Assembly (NCBI GenBank): GCA_016234305.1
Contig: JACRFM010000081.1
Coordinates: forward strand, 1 to 16,868
Direction: 5' to 3'
Length of the DNA: 16,868 bases
DNA from: Candidatus Kerfeldbacteria bacterium
Lineage (GTDB): Bacteria; Patescibacteriota; Patescibacteriia; Veblenbacterales; UBA10138
Part shown: positions 1 through 6,326 of the stretch, piece by piece
How the letters are laid out: each line of letters begins with the position of its first letter
Numbering within the stretch: the first letter of the stretch is position 1
Made by a program: the position numbers and the translations under genes
Notes under the pieces: generated by a model
What the model saw: only the letters and a program-made list of their open reading frames with translations
Databases searched by the model: none
What the model was told of the DNA's origin: nothing

Positions 1-74
1 GAATTTACAAACAATGGTTAGATAAACTGTCAACTCCTGCAAAATTAAATCGGGATTTAAAACATTTATGGTAA
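1..74 (+). CDS. C-terminal end of an unidentified upstream gene (partial)
   Basis: The frame starting at base 3 is open from the window edge to a TAA at 72-74 and reads as an ordinary soluble C-terminus (IYKQWLDKLSTPAKLNRDLKHLW). The other two forward frames meet stops by base 30. The stop overlaps the alaS start in the arrangement ATGGTAA, typical of translationally coupled operon partners, which supports both the frame and the alaS start. Only 23 residues are visible, too few to name a family. Confidence is moderate that it is a real coding end; identity is unknown. Confidence 0.6.
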   Translation, partial: IYKQWLDKLSTPAKLNRDLKHLW

Positions 75-2095
75 GTTCTCACGAATTACGTCAAAAATTT
101 TTAGACTTTTTTAAAGCCAAGGGACATACGATTATTCCTTCGGCTTCTCTATTGCCGGAAAACGATCCGACAGTTTTATTCACTACTGCCGGTATGCACC
201 CATTGGTACCTTATTTACTCGGTGAAGAGCATCCCGGTGGTAAAAGATTAGCTAATATTCAGAAATGTATTCGTACCGGTGATATTGACGAGGTTGGTGA
301 TAATCGCCATTTGACTTTTTTTGAAATGCTCGGCAATTGGAGTTTTGGCGACTATTTTAAAACAGAAGCTATAGCCTGGAGTTTTGAATTTTTAACCAGT
401 AAAAGCTGGCTTGATTTAAACCCGGCGCAGCTTTATGTATCAGTTTTTGCGGGTGATAAAGACGCGCCGCGCGACGAGGAAAGTATTAAACACTGGCAAG
501 CGGCCTTTGCCAACGCTAGATTGTCGGCTGGGGTGGGTGATTATCAGCAAGGGATAAATGAAGAGCAGAGGATTTTTACTTATGACAAAAGCAAAAATTG
601 GTGGGGGCCGGCTGGACAGACCGGACCGTGCGGGCCGGATACGGAAATGTTTTATGATATTTTAAATTTGCCTGATAAAAAACAGCACGCTTCAGGCTGG
701 AGCGGCCATGAGCCTTGTCATCCCAACTGTGATTGTGGTCGCTATGTGGAAATTTGGAATGATGTGTTTATGGAATACAATAAAAAAGTCAAAAGTCAAC
801 CTTCGTCCCGAGCTCAGGTCGTGGGAAAGTCTCCGCCAGAGGCGGACCCGCCTTTGGCGGGAAAAGTCAAAAATGATGAGGAAGTAGAATATGAGTTTGT
901 TCCATTGAAACAAAAAAATGTTGATACCGGCATGGGTTTGGAGAGGACGTTGGCCGTGCTCAAAGGTCAGCGTTCGGTATTCGATACTGAATTGTTCAAG
1001 CCCATGTTTGACGTCATAGGTTTGAACCAGGATGTTATATCCGAAGTAGAATTGTGCAAGGCGCGGGTGGTTATTGACCATGCCAGAGCTGCCGTCTTCA
1101 TGGTGAGTGACGGCGTGGAGCCGTCTAACAAGGACCGCGGCTACGTGCTGCGGCGGCTGCTGCGGCGGGCCATGGTTTATGCCCGTCTGTTGAATCTTAA
1201 AGAACATTGGCTTAAGGATCTGGTCGGGCAGGTAGTTACCACCTACGCCCAAGTTTACCCTGAACTTGTGGGGCGTTCAGTTGATATTTTCAGAATTATC
1301 AAAGGTGAGGAAGAAAAATTTGAGGAAACGTTGGATCACGGTTTGAATTATTTTAAGAAGCAACTCCCAGAGATTGAGCGTATTATTTCTGTACAATTAA
1401 GAACTGGAGGTAGAGCAAGCGGACCGGGGGCAGCTATACAAGATTTAGGCAAGTTGATTTTCGATCTTTATCAGAATTATGGTTTTCCTTATGAGTTAGC
1501 GGAGGAGCAAATAGCCATCTTAGGTTATTCGACAGCTAAGACATACCATAATGAGCTACGAGAGAGTTTTGAGTGTGAATTTAAAAAACACCAAGAATTA
1601 TCCCGCACCGCTTCGGCGGGAATGTTTAAGGGCGGGTTAGCTGACCATTCGGAAGAAGTCGTTAAGCTGCATACCGCCACGCATTTGTTGCATCAAGCTT
1701 TGCGTGACGTCCTCGGGGGCGAAGTCGCGCAAAAAGGCAGCAATATTACGGCCGAACGTTTGCGCTTTGATTTTGTTTATGCCGCTAAAATGTCGCCGGC
1801 TGAAATAATGCAGGTTGAACAAATAGTCAATGATAAAATTAAGCAAGACTTGCCGGTTCATTTTGAATTATTAAGCGTGGCCGAAGCCAAGACGCGCGGC
1901 GCCATTGGTTTGTTTGAATATAAATATTCGCAACTGGGAAACAAAATTAAGGTTTATTTTGTGGGTGATTACTCAGCGGAAATTTGCGGCGGGCCGCATG
2001 TTGAGCACACTGGGCAAATTGGCAGTTTTAGGATTCTGAAAGAAGAGGCGGTAGCGGCCGGTGTCAGACGAATTAAAGCAGTAGTTAAGGTTTAA
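68..2095 (+). CDS. alaS: Alanyl-tRNA synthetase, lacking the C-Ala domain
   Basis: Charges tRNA-Ala with alanine and clears mischarged tRNA, in the cytoplasm. The class II aminoacylation core is visible from residue 4, with the conserved FTTAGMHPL and FFEMLGNWSFGDYF stretches and motif 3 GMGLERTLAVL near residue 288. The tRNA-recognition region contains VSDGVEPSNKDRGYVLRRLLRRA. The editing domain has the zinc ligands HTATHLLH (about residues 538-545) and CGGPHVEHTG near 643. The protein stops at 675 residues straight after the editing domain, where typical bacterial enzymes (about 850-880 aa) continue into the C-Ala domain; the next gene starts 9 nt later, so this is a real end and not an obvious frameshift. 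About 26 residues near 239-265 come from an in-frame palindromic insertion (bases 784-872). The start overlaps the previous gene's stop; no good Shine-Dalgarno is present. Confidence 0.97.
   Translation: MVSSHELRQKFLDFFKAKGHTIIPSASLLPENDPTVLFTTAGMHPLVPYLLGEEHPGGKRLANIQKCIRTGDIDEVGDNRHLTFFEMLGNWSFGDYFKTEAIAWSFEFLTSKSWLDLNPAQLYVSVFAGDKDAPRDEESIKHWQAAFANARLSAGVGDYQQGINEEQRIFTYDKSKNWWGPAGQTGPCGPDTEMFYDILNLPDKKQHASGWSGHEPCHPNCDCGRYVEIWNDVFMEYNKKVKSQPSSRAQVVGKSPPEADPPLAGKVKNDEEVEYEFVPLKQKNVDTGMGLERTLAVLKGQRSVFDTELFKPMFDVIGLNQDVISEVELCKARVVIDHARAAVFMVSDGVEPSNKDRGYVLRRLLRRAMVYARLLNLKEHWLKDLVGQVVTTYAQVYPELVGRSVDIFRIIKGEEEKFEETLDHGLNYFKKQLPEIERIISVQLRTGGRASGPGAAIQDLGKLIFDLYQNYGFPYELAEEQIAILGYSTAKTYHNELRESFECEFKKHQELSRTASAGMFKGGLADHSEEVVKLHTATHLLHQALRDVLGGEVAQKGSNITAERLRFDFVYAAKMSPAEIMQVEQIVNDKIKQDLPVHFELLSVAEAKTRGAIGLFEYKYSQLGNKIKVYFVGDYSAEICGGPHVEHTGQIGSFRILKEEAVAAGVRRIKAVVKV
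784..872 (+). repeat. Palindromic element inserted in frame within alaS, with 11-bp direct repeats
   Basis: The 11-mer AAAAGTCAAAA occurs at 784-794 and again at 862-872. Between them lie two perfect back-to-back hairpins: TCCGCC/GGCGGA (832-837/841-846) and CCCGCC/GGCGGG (847-852/856-861). One flank plus the insert is 78 bp, exactly 26 codons, so the alaS frame is kept. The added peptide (…PSSRAQVVGKSPPEADPPLAGK…) sits just before the conserved LKQKNVDTGMGLERT segment and is low-complexity, unlike the rest of the enzyme. Related TCCGCC-type hairpins lie in the spacers at about 12550 and 15527. This resembles Rickettsia palindromic elements in behaviour, though that is analogy only. Confidence 0.8.
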
Positions 2096-2104
2096 ACCAG
2101 CCGT

Positions 2105-2818
2105 ATGTTGTTTAAACTTGGCTGGCAGACCAGCGACAATTTTTTTAAGCCCCATTTAGGCAAATGGTCAAGTCTGGCCTTTTATTTGTTTTGGTTATTA
2201 GTGGTGACTTTAGTGTCCGGAGTGTTTATTAGTTTATGGCCAACGGCGGTAGTTAAAATAACTCCCCAGACTGATAAATTAAGTTTAGCTACTTCGCTTC
2301 ATATTAGTTTGGATTTAACCGGCGGTAGCCCGAACTCTTGGCTGGTGGCCGGTCGGCAATTGCAAGCCGGGGAAGATTGGTCAGCTTTGGAACGCAGCGG
2401 TTATAGAGTTTATTCAGTGGGTAAACAAAATATAGCGGCCGCGGAAAAAGATTTACGCGCCAGCCTGGACAAATTCGTGAAACAAAATATGCCGGTTGAT
2501 TATTTGATAGTGCCGGAGAGCTTGACTATTATGTGGGGGAATTATCAGCCAGATAAATCGGAAAGAGGCCTGAACCTGCCCGTCAGTGTAGTTTTTAGTA
2601 TTTATCGGCATTTTCCAGTGGTTGACTGGAAGAATCGTTTAGCAGACTTAAACCTGAATGAGGCTAATAGTTGGCTGCGAAAACAAACCGGAGTTAGTTC
2701 TTCTATGATTAGTATCCATCCAGCTTTTTTGGCTAAGATTAGAGAAAAATTACCAACGAACCCTAATTTGATCAAGTTCACACTTGACATTGATGGAAAA
2801 ACTTCTATACTAGAGTAG
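2105..2818 (+). CDS. Membrane-anchored protein of unknown function
   Basis: A 237-residue protein with a cytoplasmic N-terminus of about 20 residues, one strongly hydrophobic segment at about residues 23-45 (LAFYLFWLLVVTLVSGVFI), and a soluble, probably extracytoplasmic remainder. Just after the membrane segment comes VVKITPQTDKLSLATSLHI, a beta-rich stretch of the sort seen in single-pass extracytoplasmic proteins of Patescibacteria, but I cannot assign a family. There are no cysteines in the presumed exterior part and no catalytic motif I recognise. It starts 9 nt after the alaS stop (TATG context, no Shine-Dalgarno), so it is probably co-transcribed with alaS. Its 3' end carries the promoter for the infA operon. 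Confidence 0.75.
   Translation: MLFKLGWQTSDNFFKPHLGKWSSLAFYLFWLLVVTLVSGVFISLWPTAVVKITPQTDKLSLATSLHISLDLTGGSPNSWLVAGRQLQAGEDWSALERSGYRVYSVGKQNIAAAEKDLRASLDKFVKQNMPVDYLIVPESLTIMWGNYQPDKSERGLNLPVSVVFSIYRHFPVVDWKNRLADLNLNEANSWLRKQTGVSSSMISIHPAFLAKIREKLPTNPNLIKFTLDIDGKTSILE
2784..2811 (+). promoter_or_regulatory. Sigma70-type promoter of the infA/ribosomal operon
   Basis: TTGACA at 2784-2789 and TATACT at 2806-2811 are separated by 16 bp. The -35 is a perfect match and the -10 is five of six. It lies inside the last codons of the preceding gene and would start RNA near 2818, giving a leader of about 124 nt before infA. Confidence 0.75.
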
Positions 2819-2941
2819 CATTATAAATGTTCAAGCAAAGCTTAACTTAGAGTCCTCTAGGCTCGAATGTTAAATCTAACTACTATTCGAGTTCTTGTTT
2901 TTTTAGAAAATTATAATTGGAGATCCTCCTAAGTTCTATAA
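2818..2941 (+). promoter_or_regulatory. Structured 5' leader of infA
   Basis: The leader can form several helices. AACTTAGAG (2844-2852) is complementary to CTCCTAAGTT (2926-2935) with one bulged C, which would close the leader and occlude the bases just before the infA ATG. Inside this loop CTCGAAT (2862-2868) pairs with ATTCGAG (2885-2891), followed by a run of seven T at 2898-2904, which looks like an intrinsic terminator. GGAG (2919-2922) can also pair with CTCC (2926-2929). The only Shine-Dalgarno-like GGAG is 19 nt from the ATG, too far to act. Attenuation or autoregulation of the operon is inference. Confidence 0.5.
2862..2904 (+). terminator. Terminator-like hairpin with T-tract in the infA leader
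   Basis: A 7-bp stem (CTCGAAT at 2862-2868, ATTCGAG at 2885-2891) with a 16-nt loop is followed by TTCTTG and then seven T. It could end read-through from the alaS operon, or act as an attenuator since it lies downstream of the promoter at 2784-2811. The loop is long and the stem is not GC-rich, so strength is uncertain. Confidence 0.5.
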
Positions 2942-3196
2942 ATGTCAGCTGAAACCAATAATCAAGACGCCAATATACAATTCAACACTAAAGGCTTTTT
3001 AGAAGTGGAAGGCGTGGTGGAAGAGTTATTGCCGGCGGCCACTTTTCGGGTGCTCCTCGACAATGGCCACGTTATTCTGGCCCATCTTTCGGGTAAAATG
3101 AGAATGTTTAAAATTAGATTACTGCCGGGCGATAGGGTAAAAGTGGAGATGACGCCTTATGATTTGTCAAAAGGCAGAGTTATTTATCGTTATTAA
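2942..3196 (+). CDS. infA: Translation initiation factor IF-1
   Basis: Small OB-fold protein that binds the 30S A site with IF-2 and IF-3 during initiation. The whole domain is present: VEGVVEELLPAATFRVLLDNGHVILAHLSGKMR… then LLPGDRVKVEMTPYDLSKGRVIYRY, matching the family up to the usual end. At 84 residues it exceeds the usual 72 by about 12 polar residues at the N-terminus (MSAETNNQDANIQF). It is the only gene here whose ATG is preceded by A and not T. It is the first gene of the ribosomal block and has a promoter and structured leader of its own. The next gene, rpmJ, is separated by a type A element, not by the usual few bases. Confidence 0.97.
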   Translation: MSAETNNQDANIQFNTKGFLEVEGVVEELLPAATFRVLLDNGHVILAHLSGKMRMFKIRLLPGDRVKVEMTPYDLSKGRVIYRY

Positions 3197-3204
3197 TTGA
3201 TTAT

Positions 3205-3456
3205 CCCAGTAACAATACTTGACTATACTCGCCCAGCACCAGAGCAAGCTCGGTACTGGACATCGCTCCAGCGGTATACTTCTCATCGGCAACGAGCAGC
3301 ACCAACCCCAATCTTTTGACTATTCTTGCTGTCTGGGCTCGTCCTGGCACTTAAGCTTAATCCCCATTTATAAAACTATGATTTCACCTTTAATTAATCT
3401 AAATCATTCTTCACTTAGGCTCGTCTAAAGTGCCTAGTGAAGTTATTGTTACTGGG
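3205..3456 (+). repeat. Type A inverted-repeat element, copy A1 (before rpmJ)
   Basis: A 252-bp element that starts CCCAGTAACAATACTT and ends with the complementary AAGTTATTGTTACTGGG, giving terminal inverted repeats of about 17 bp with one gap. Two more copies lie at 6074-6325 and 6684-6934. Internal hairpins include CCAGCACC/GGTACTGG (3233-3240/3252-3259) and CACTTAGGC/GCCTAGTG (3412-3420/3432-3439). The left flank is TTAT and the right flank TATG, whose ATG is the rpmJ start. The open frames inside are not conserved between copies, so it is not protein-coding. It is best described as a MITE-like or structured RNA element; no transposase is in the window. Confidence 0.85.
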
Positions 3457-3457
3457 T

Positions 3458-3571
3458 ATGAAAGTTCGCGCTTCGGTGAAAAAAATTTGTGCCGCCTGTC
3501 AGGTTGTTCGCCGCCATAAACGATTGGTAGTTATTTGTTCTAATCCCAAGCACAAGCAACGGCAAGGCTAA
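3458..3571 (+). CDS. rpmJ: 50S ribosomal protein L36 (bL36)
   Basis: A 37-residue protein reading MKVRASVKKICAACQVVRRH, then KRLVVICSNPKHKQRQG, the normal length and sequence of bL36. Cys11, Cys14, Cys27 and His32 form the C-x2-C-x12-C-x4-H zinc ribbon of the zinc-binding type. It packs on 23S rRNA in the large subunit. The start codon lies one base after the right end of element A1, so its upstream region consists entirely of that element and contains no Shine-Dalgarno. It sits between infA and rpsM, the usual place for rpmJ. Confidence 0.96.
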   Translation: MKVRASVKKICAACQVVRRHKRLVVICSNPKHKQRQG

Positions 3572-3606
3572 TTTTTAATTTTTATTTTTACATTTTGATT
3601 TTCTTT

Positions 3607-3996
3607 ATGGCGCGTATTGCTGGTGTAAATTTACCGAATAATAAACGCATAGAAATTGCCCTGGGCTATCTCTATGGTATTGGTTTGCCTTTAGCGCAGA
3701 AAGTTTTAGCGCAAACCAAAATTGACCCTAATATTCGGACTGCCGATTTGACGGAAGAGCAGGTCAATCGTCTGCGTGAATTTATTGAAAAAACTTATAA
3801 AGTGGAAGGCGATTTGCGGCGGGAAGTTATGATGAACATCAGACGTATGCGCGAGATTGGTTCCTATCGCGGTTCCAGACACGCCAAACACTTGCCGGTT
3901 CGGGGTCAGAGAACCAAAACTAATTCGCGGACGGTGCGCGGCAATGTTCGTCGTACTATGGGCAGTGGCCGTAAACCGGCGGCGCAAAAAACCTAA
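3607..3996 (+). CDS. rpsM: 30S ribosomal protein S13 (uS13)
   Basis: Head protein of the small subunit that contacts the P-site tRNA and the intersubunit bridge. The chosen start gives the canonical MARIAGVNLPNNKRIEIALGYL…, 129 residues. An upstream in-frame TTG at 3595 would add MIFF and is less likely. The helix-two-turn-helix region (GIGLPLAQKVL), RRMREIGSYRGSRHAKHLPVRGQRTKTNSRT and the basic tail GSGRKPAAQKT are all present. The upstream region is a remarkable A/T-rich stretch with long T-runs and no Shine-Dalgarno. rpsK follows 10 nt later. Confidence 0.97.
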   Translation: MARIAGVNLPNNKRIEIALGYLYGIGLPLAQKVLAQTKIDPNIRTADLTEEQVNRLREFIEKTYKVEGDLRREVMMNIRRMREIGSYRGSRHAKHLPVRGQRTKTNSRTVRGNVRRTMGSGRKPAAQKT

Positions 3997-4006
3997 ATCT
4001 CTATTT

Positions 4007-4456
4007 ATGACAGAAGAAACTAAAATTATCACAGAAAAAGACAAAGCTGCCACTACCGACCAAGCGGCCACGGCGACTGCGGCTAAGCGCCGGAGTCGCA
4101 AAAAGCGTCAAGTTACCCGGGGGCGGGTTCATATTTTGGCTACTTACAACAACACGGTTATTACTCTAGCTGATCAAACTGGTTCAGTTTTAGTTAATTG
4201 CTCAGCCGGCCAAGTAGGTTTTAAGGGCCCTAAAAAGGCCACACCGTATGCCGCTGGTGTTATCGTAAAAACCGCCATTGAGCGGGTTCGCGAGTATGCC
4301 TTAAAAGATGTAGATGTTTTTGTTAAAGGGGTGGGAGTTGGCCGTGAAGCGGCTATCCGTGCGCTTTATGCCAACGGTTTGAATGTTTTATCAATTAAGG
4401 ATGTTACGCCGGTACCACACAATGGTTGCCGTCCGCCGCGTCCGCGTCGAGTATAA
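4007..4456 (+). CDS. rpsK: 30S ribosomal protein S11 (uS11) with N-terminal extension
   Basis: Platform protein of the small subunit next to the mRNA exit region. The core runs from about residue 36 (RGRVHILATYNNTVITLADQ) to the invariant end IKDVTPVPHNGCRPPRPRRV. The ATG at 4007 gives 149 residues, about 20 more than usual, as an Ala/Thr/Lys-rich N-terminal tail (MTEETKIITEKDKAATTDQA…KRRSRKKRQ). A longer in-frame opening upstream runs out of frame through rpsM and is not a plausible start. Ten nt separate it from rpsM and six from rpsD, so the three are co-transcribed. Confidence 0.96.
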   Translation: MTEETKIITEKDKAATTDQAATATAAKRRSRKKRQVTRGRVHILATYNNTVITLADQTGSVLVNCSAGQVGFKGPKKATPYAAGVIVKTAIERVREYALKDVDVFVKGVGVGREAAIRALYANGLNVLSIKDVTPVPHNGCRPPRPRRV

Positions 4457-4462
4457 TTTATT

Positions 4463-5077
4463 ATGGGAAGATCTACCGGGCCAAAACATCATATGTGTCG
4501 CCGCGTGGGCGAACGCTTGTGTAATACTGACAAGTGTCCGCTGGTTAAACGTAATTATCCGCCGGGTGTTCATGGCGTGAAGGGCCGCTCTAAATTGACT
4601 GGTTATGGCTTGCAGCTCAGGGAAAAACAGAAGGCCCGTTGGGTTTATGGCATTAGAGAACGGCAGTTTCGTAATTATTATGAAACAGCCATTAGTCATA
4701 AGGGTGCGACTGACGTGGTTTTGCTGCAACTGCTGGAATCACGTTTGGATAATTTAGTTTTTCGTCTTGGTTTAGCTAAAACCAGGGCGGCCGCCAGACA
4801 GCTGGTTAATCACGGACACATTTTGGTTAATGATAAAAAAGTTGATATTCCTTCTTATCAAGTTAAAGTCGGCCAGATCATAGCCGTAGATAAATCTAGC
4901 TCCAGCAAAAGCTATTTTAAAGAATTGGAAAAGAATTGGGCGCAAGTCATGGTACAATATGATTGGTTGGCCCGGGCGGCTAAGGAATTTACAGGGCAGT
5001 TATTGGCTTTGCCTAACCCGGAACAAATTCAGCAACCATTTGACATTAAATTAATTGTTGAATTCTATTCACGCTAA
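4463..5077 (+). CDS. rpsD: 30S ribosomal protein S4 (uS4)
   Basis: Primary 16S rRNA-binding protein that nucleates 30S assembly. The 204 residues contain the N-terminal region (MGRSTGPKHHMCRRVGERLC…NYPPGVHG), the conserved YGLQLREKQKARWVYGIRERQFRNYY segment, and an S4 RNA-binding domain (LESRLDNLVFRLGLAKTRAAARQLVNHGHILVN…). The N-terminus has Cys12, Cys20 and Cys25, with His9/His10 where zinc-binding S4 proteins such as that of Thermus have a cysteine, so a His-Cys3 zinc site is possible but not shown. A TATAAT-like sequence at 4452-4457 lies just before the start, with no matching -35. Confidence 0.97.
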   Translation: MGRSTGPKHHMCRRVGERLCNTDKCPLVKRNYPPGVHGVKGRSKLTGYGLQLREKQKARWVYGIRERQFRNYYETAISHKGATDVVLLQLLESRLDNLVFRLGLAKTRAAARQLVNHGHILVNDKKVDIPSYQVKVGQIIAVDKSSSSKSYFKELEKNWAQVMVQYDWLARAAKEFTGQLLALPNPEQIQQPFDIKLIVEFYSR

Positions 5078-5107
5078 TTTTACTTTGATGATATTTATTT
5101 AAATAGT

Positions 5108-5905
5108 ATGGAAAAATTACCTTTGCCCCAAAAAATTGTCACAATGACCGGCGCCAACAATCACGCTTCAATTGTAATTGAACCGTGCTATCCTGGTTAC
5201 GGTACAACTTTGGGTAACGCCTTGCGCCGAGTTTTGCTGTCTTCTTTGCCGGGGGCCGCCGTGGTGGCTGTCCGGATTTCCGGGGTGGAGCATGAATTTT
5301 CCACGATGACGAATATTAAGGAAGATGTGGTTGATATTTTATTGAATATTAAACAGTTAAGGCTTAAAGTTTTCAGTAACGAACGCGTAGCCTTTAATTT
5401 AAAAGCCAGTGGTGAAAAAGTAGTAACCGCCGCTGACATTACCGGAAATAGCGATGTTGAGATTTTGAATAAGGATTTGGTTATAGCCACTCTGACAGAT
5501 AAAAAAGCTGTTTTAGAAATTGAATTTTTTGCTGAGCAAGGGCGGGGCTATGTGCCGGTAGAGAGTCGCGAAGATGAAAAACACGATATTGGCGTAATTG
5601 CTGTAGACGCTGCTTATACGCCGGTGCGTCGGGTCGGTTATAGTGTGGAAAACGTGCGCGTTGGCCAAATTACCAATTATGACAAATTAACTTTGGATAT
5701 TGAAACCGACGGCGGTCTAACCCCACTGGAAGCGGTCAAGCAAGCCAGCGCTATTTTGATTGACCATTTCGCTTTTATAAAAGGTGATGAAGTCCCGGAA
5801 ATTAAGGCCGAGGCGCAGTCGGCGGTGTTGGCTGAAGATGAAGTTACATCCCTTGAGCCGGATAAGATAATTAAAAAACGCGGTCGTCCCAAAAAGGAAG
5901 TTTAA
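5108..5905 (+). CDS. rpoA: RNA polymerase alpha subunit without C-terminal domain
   Basis: Alpha dimerises and scaffolds beta and beta-prime. The N-terminal domain is complete (about residues 1-228): GYGTTLGNALRRVLLSSLPGAAVVAV, EFSTMTNIKEDVVDILLNIK, the GRGYVPVE insert region, RRVGYSVENVRVGQITNYDKL and the closing helix PLEAVKQASAILIDHF. Usual bacterial alpha is about 310-330 aa with a helix-hairpin-helix C-terminal domain that binds UP elements and activators. Here only a 37-residue acidic tail follows, ending KKRGRPKKEV. Residues 256-263 match the core of an AT-hook (RGRP flanked by lysines), a minor-groove AT-binding motif. No CTD-like frame follows; element B1 begins seven bases after the stop. 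The gene begins 30 nt after rpsD and has no Shine-Dalgarno. Confidence 0.96.
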   Translation: MEKLPLPQKIVTMTGANNHASIVIEPCYPGYGTTLGNALRRVLLSSLPGAAVVAVRISGVEHEFSTMTNIKEDVVDILLNIKQLRLKVFSNERVAFNLKASGEKVVTAADITGNSDVEILNKDLVIATLTDKKAVLEIEFFAEQGRGYVPVESREDEKHDIGVIAVDAAYTPVRRVGYSVENVRVGQITNYDKLTLDIETDGGLTPLEAVKQASAILIDHFAFIKGDEVPEIKAEAQSAVLAEDEVTSLEPDKIIKKRGRPKKEV

Positions 5906-5911
5906 ACTATG

Positions 5912-6069
5912 CCCAGTAATACAACTTGGCTAGCCCGCCGGCCGTCGGGCAGGCGCTCGCCTTAGCCACTCCGTATCATAACTTTATGTCTTATCTAAAA
6001 TTATTTAATCATTTATTCTTGTCTAACCACGCTCGCGCTGGGGTGGTTGAGCCAAGTTGATATACTGGA
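5912..6069 (+). repeat. Type B inverted-repeat element, copy B1 (between rpoA and rplQ)
   Basis: A 158-bp element with 20-bp imperfect terminal inverted repeats: CCCAGTAATACAACTTGGCT at the left and AGCCAAGTTGATATACTGGA at the right. A second copy of identical length lies at 6939-7096. Internal hairpins include GCCCG/CGGGC in the GC-rich left part and AACCAC/GTGGTT near the right end. TATG flanks both ends. The outer CCCAGTA…ACTT is shared with type A, suggesting one mobilising enzyme or one RNA processing rule for both families. It is directly followed by TATG and element A2. Confidence 0.85.
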
Positions 6070-6073
6070 TATG

Positions 6074-6325
6074 CCCAGTAACAAAACTTCACTATACTCG
6101 CCCAGCACCAGAGTAAGCTCGGTGCTGGACATCGCTCCGGCGGTATATTTTTATCGGCAGCGAGTGGTAGACAATCCCAATCTTTTGACTATTCTTGGTG
6201 CTTGGGCTCGCCCCCGGCACTTAAGATTAATCCCCATTTATAAAACTATGATTTCAGGTTTAACTAATTTAATTTCTTTTTCACTCGGCTCGTCTAAAGT
6301 GCCTAGTGAAGTTATTGTTACTGGA
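6074..6325 (+). repeat. Type A inverted-repeat element, copy A2 (before rplQ)
   Basis: 252 bp, the most divergent type A copy in its 5' half. The left end CCCAGTAACAAAACTTCACTA and its right-end complement make the longest terminal inverted repeat of the three copies (about 22 bp with one gap). The hairpin CCAGCACC/GGTGCTGG (6102-6109/6121-6128) is perfect here, with a GAG/CTC stem continuing above it, while the other two copies have one mismatch. TATG lies at both flanks; the right one provides the rplQ start codon. Confidence 0.85.
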
Positions 6326-6326
6326 T

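Noticed and set aside
2919..2922. GGAG as the infA ribosome binding site
   Set aside because: It is 19 nt from the ATG, beyond normal spacing, and can pair with CTCC at 2926-2929.
3219..3428. 69-codon open frame within element A1, and the 97-codon one at 6047-6340 spanning B1/A2
   Set aside because: The frames are not conserved among the three copies of the element; differences between copies break or shift them. They are accidental openings in non-coding repeats.
3595..3609. Upstream alternative starts for rpsM (TTG 3595), rpsK (3857), rplQ (GTG 6306) and the flippase (TTG 8262)
   Set aside because: Family N-termini and TATG contexts fit the downstream ATGs. The longer forms run through the previous gene, an element end or a terminator stem.
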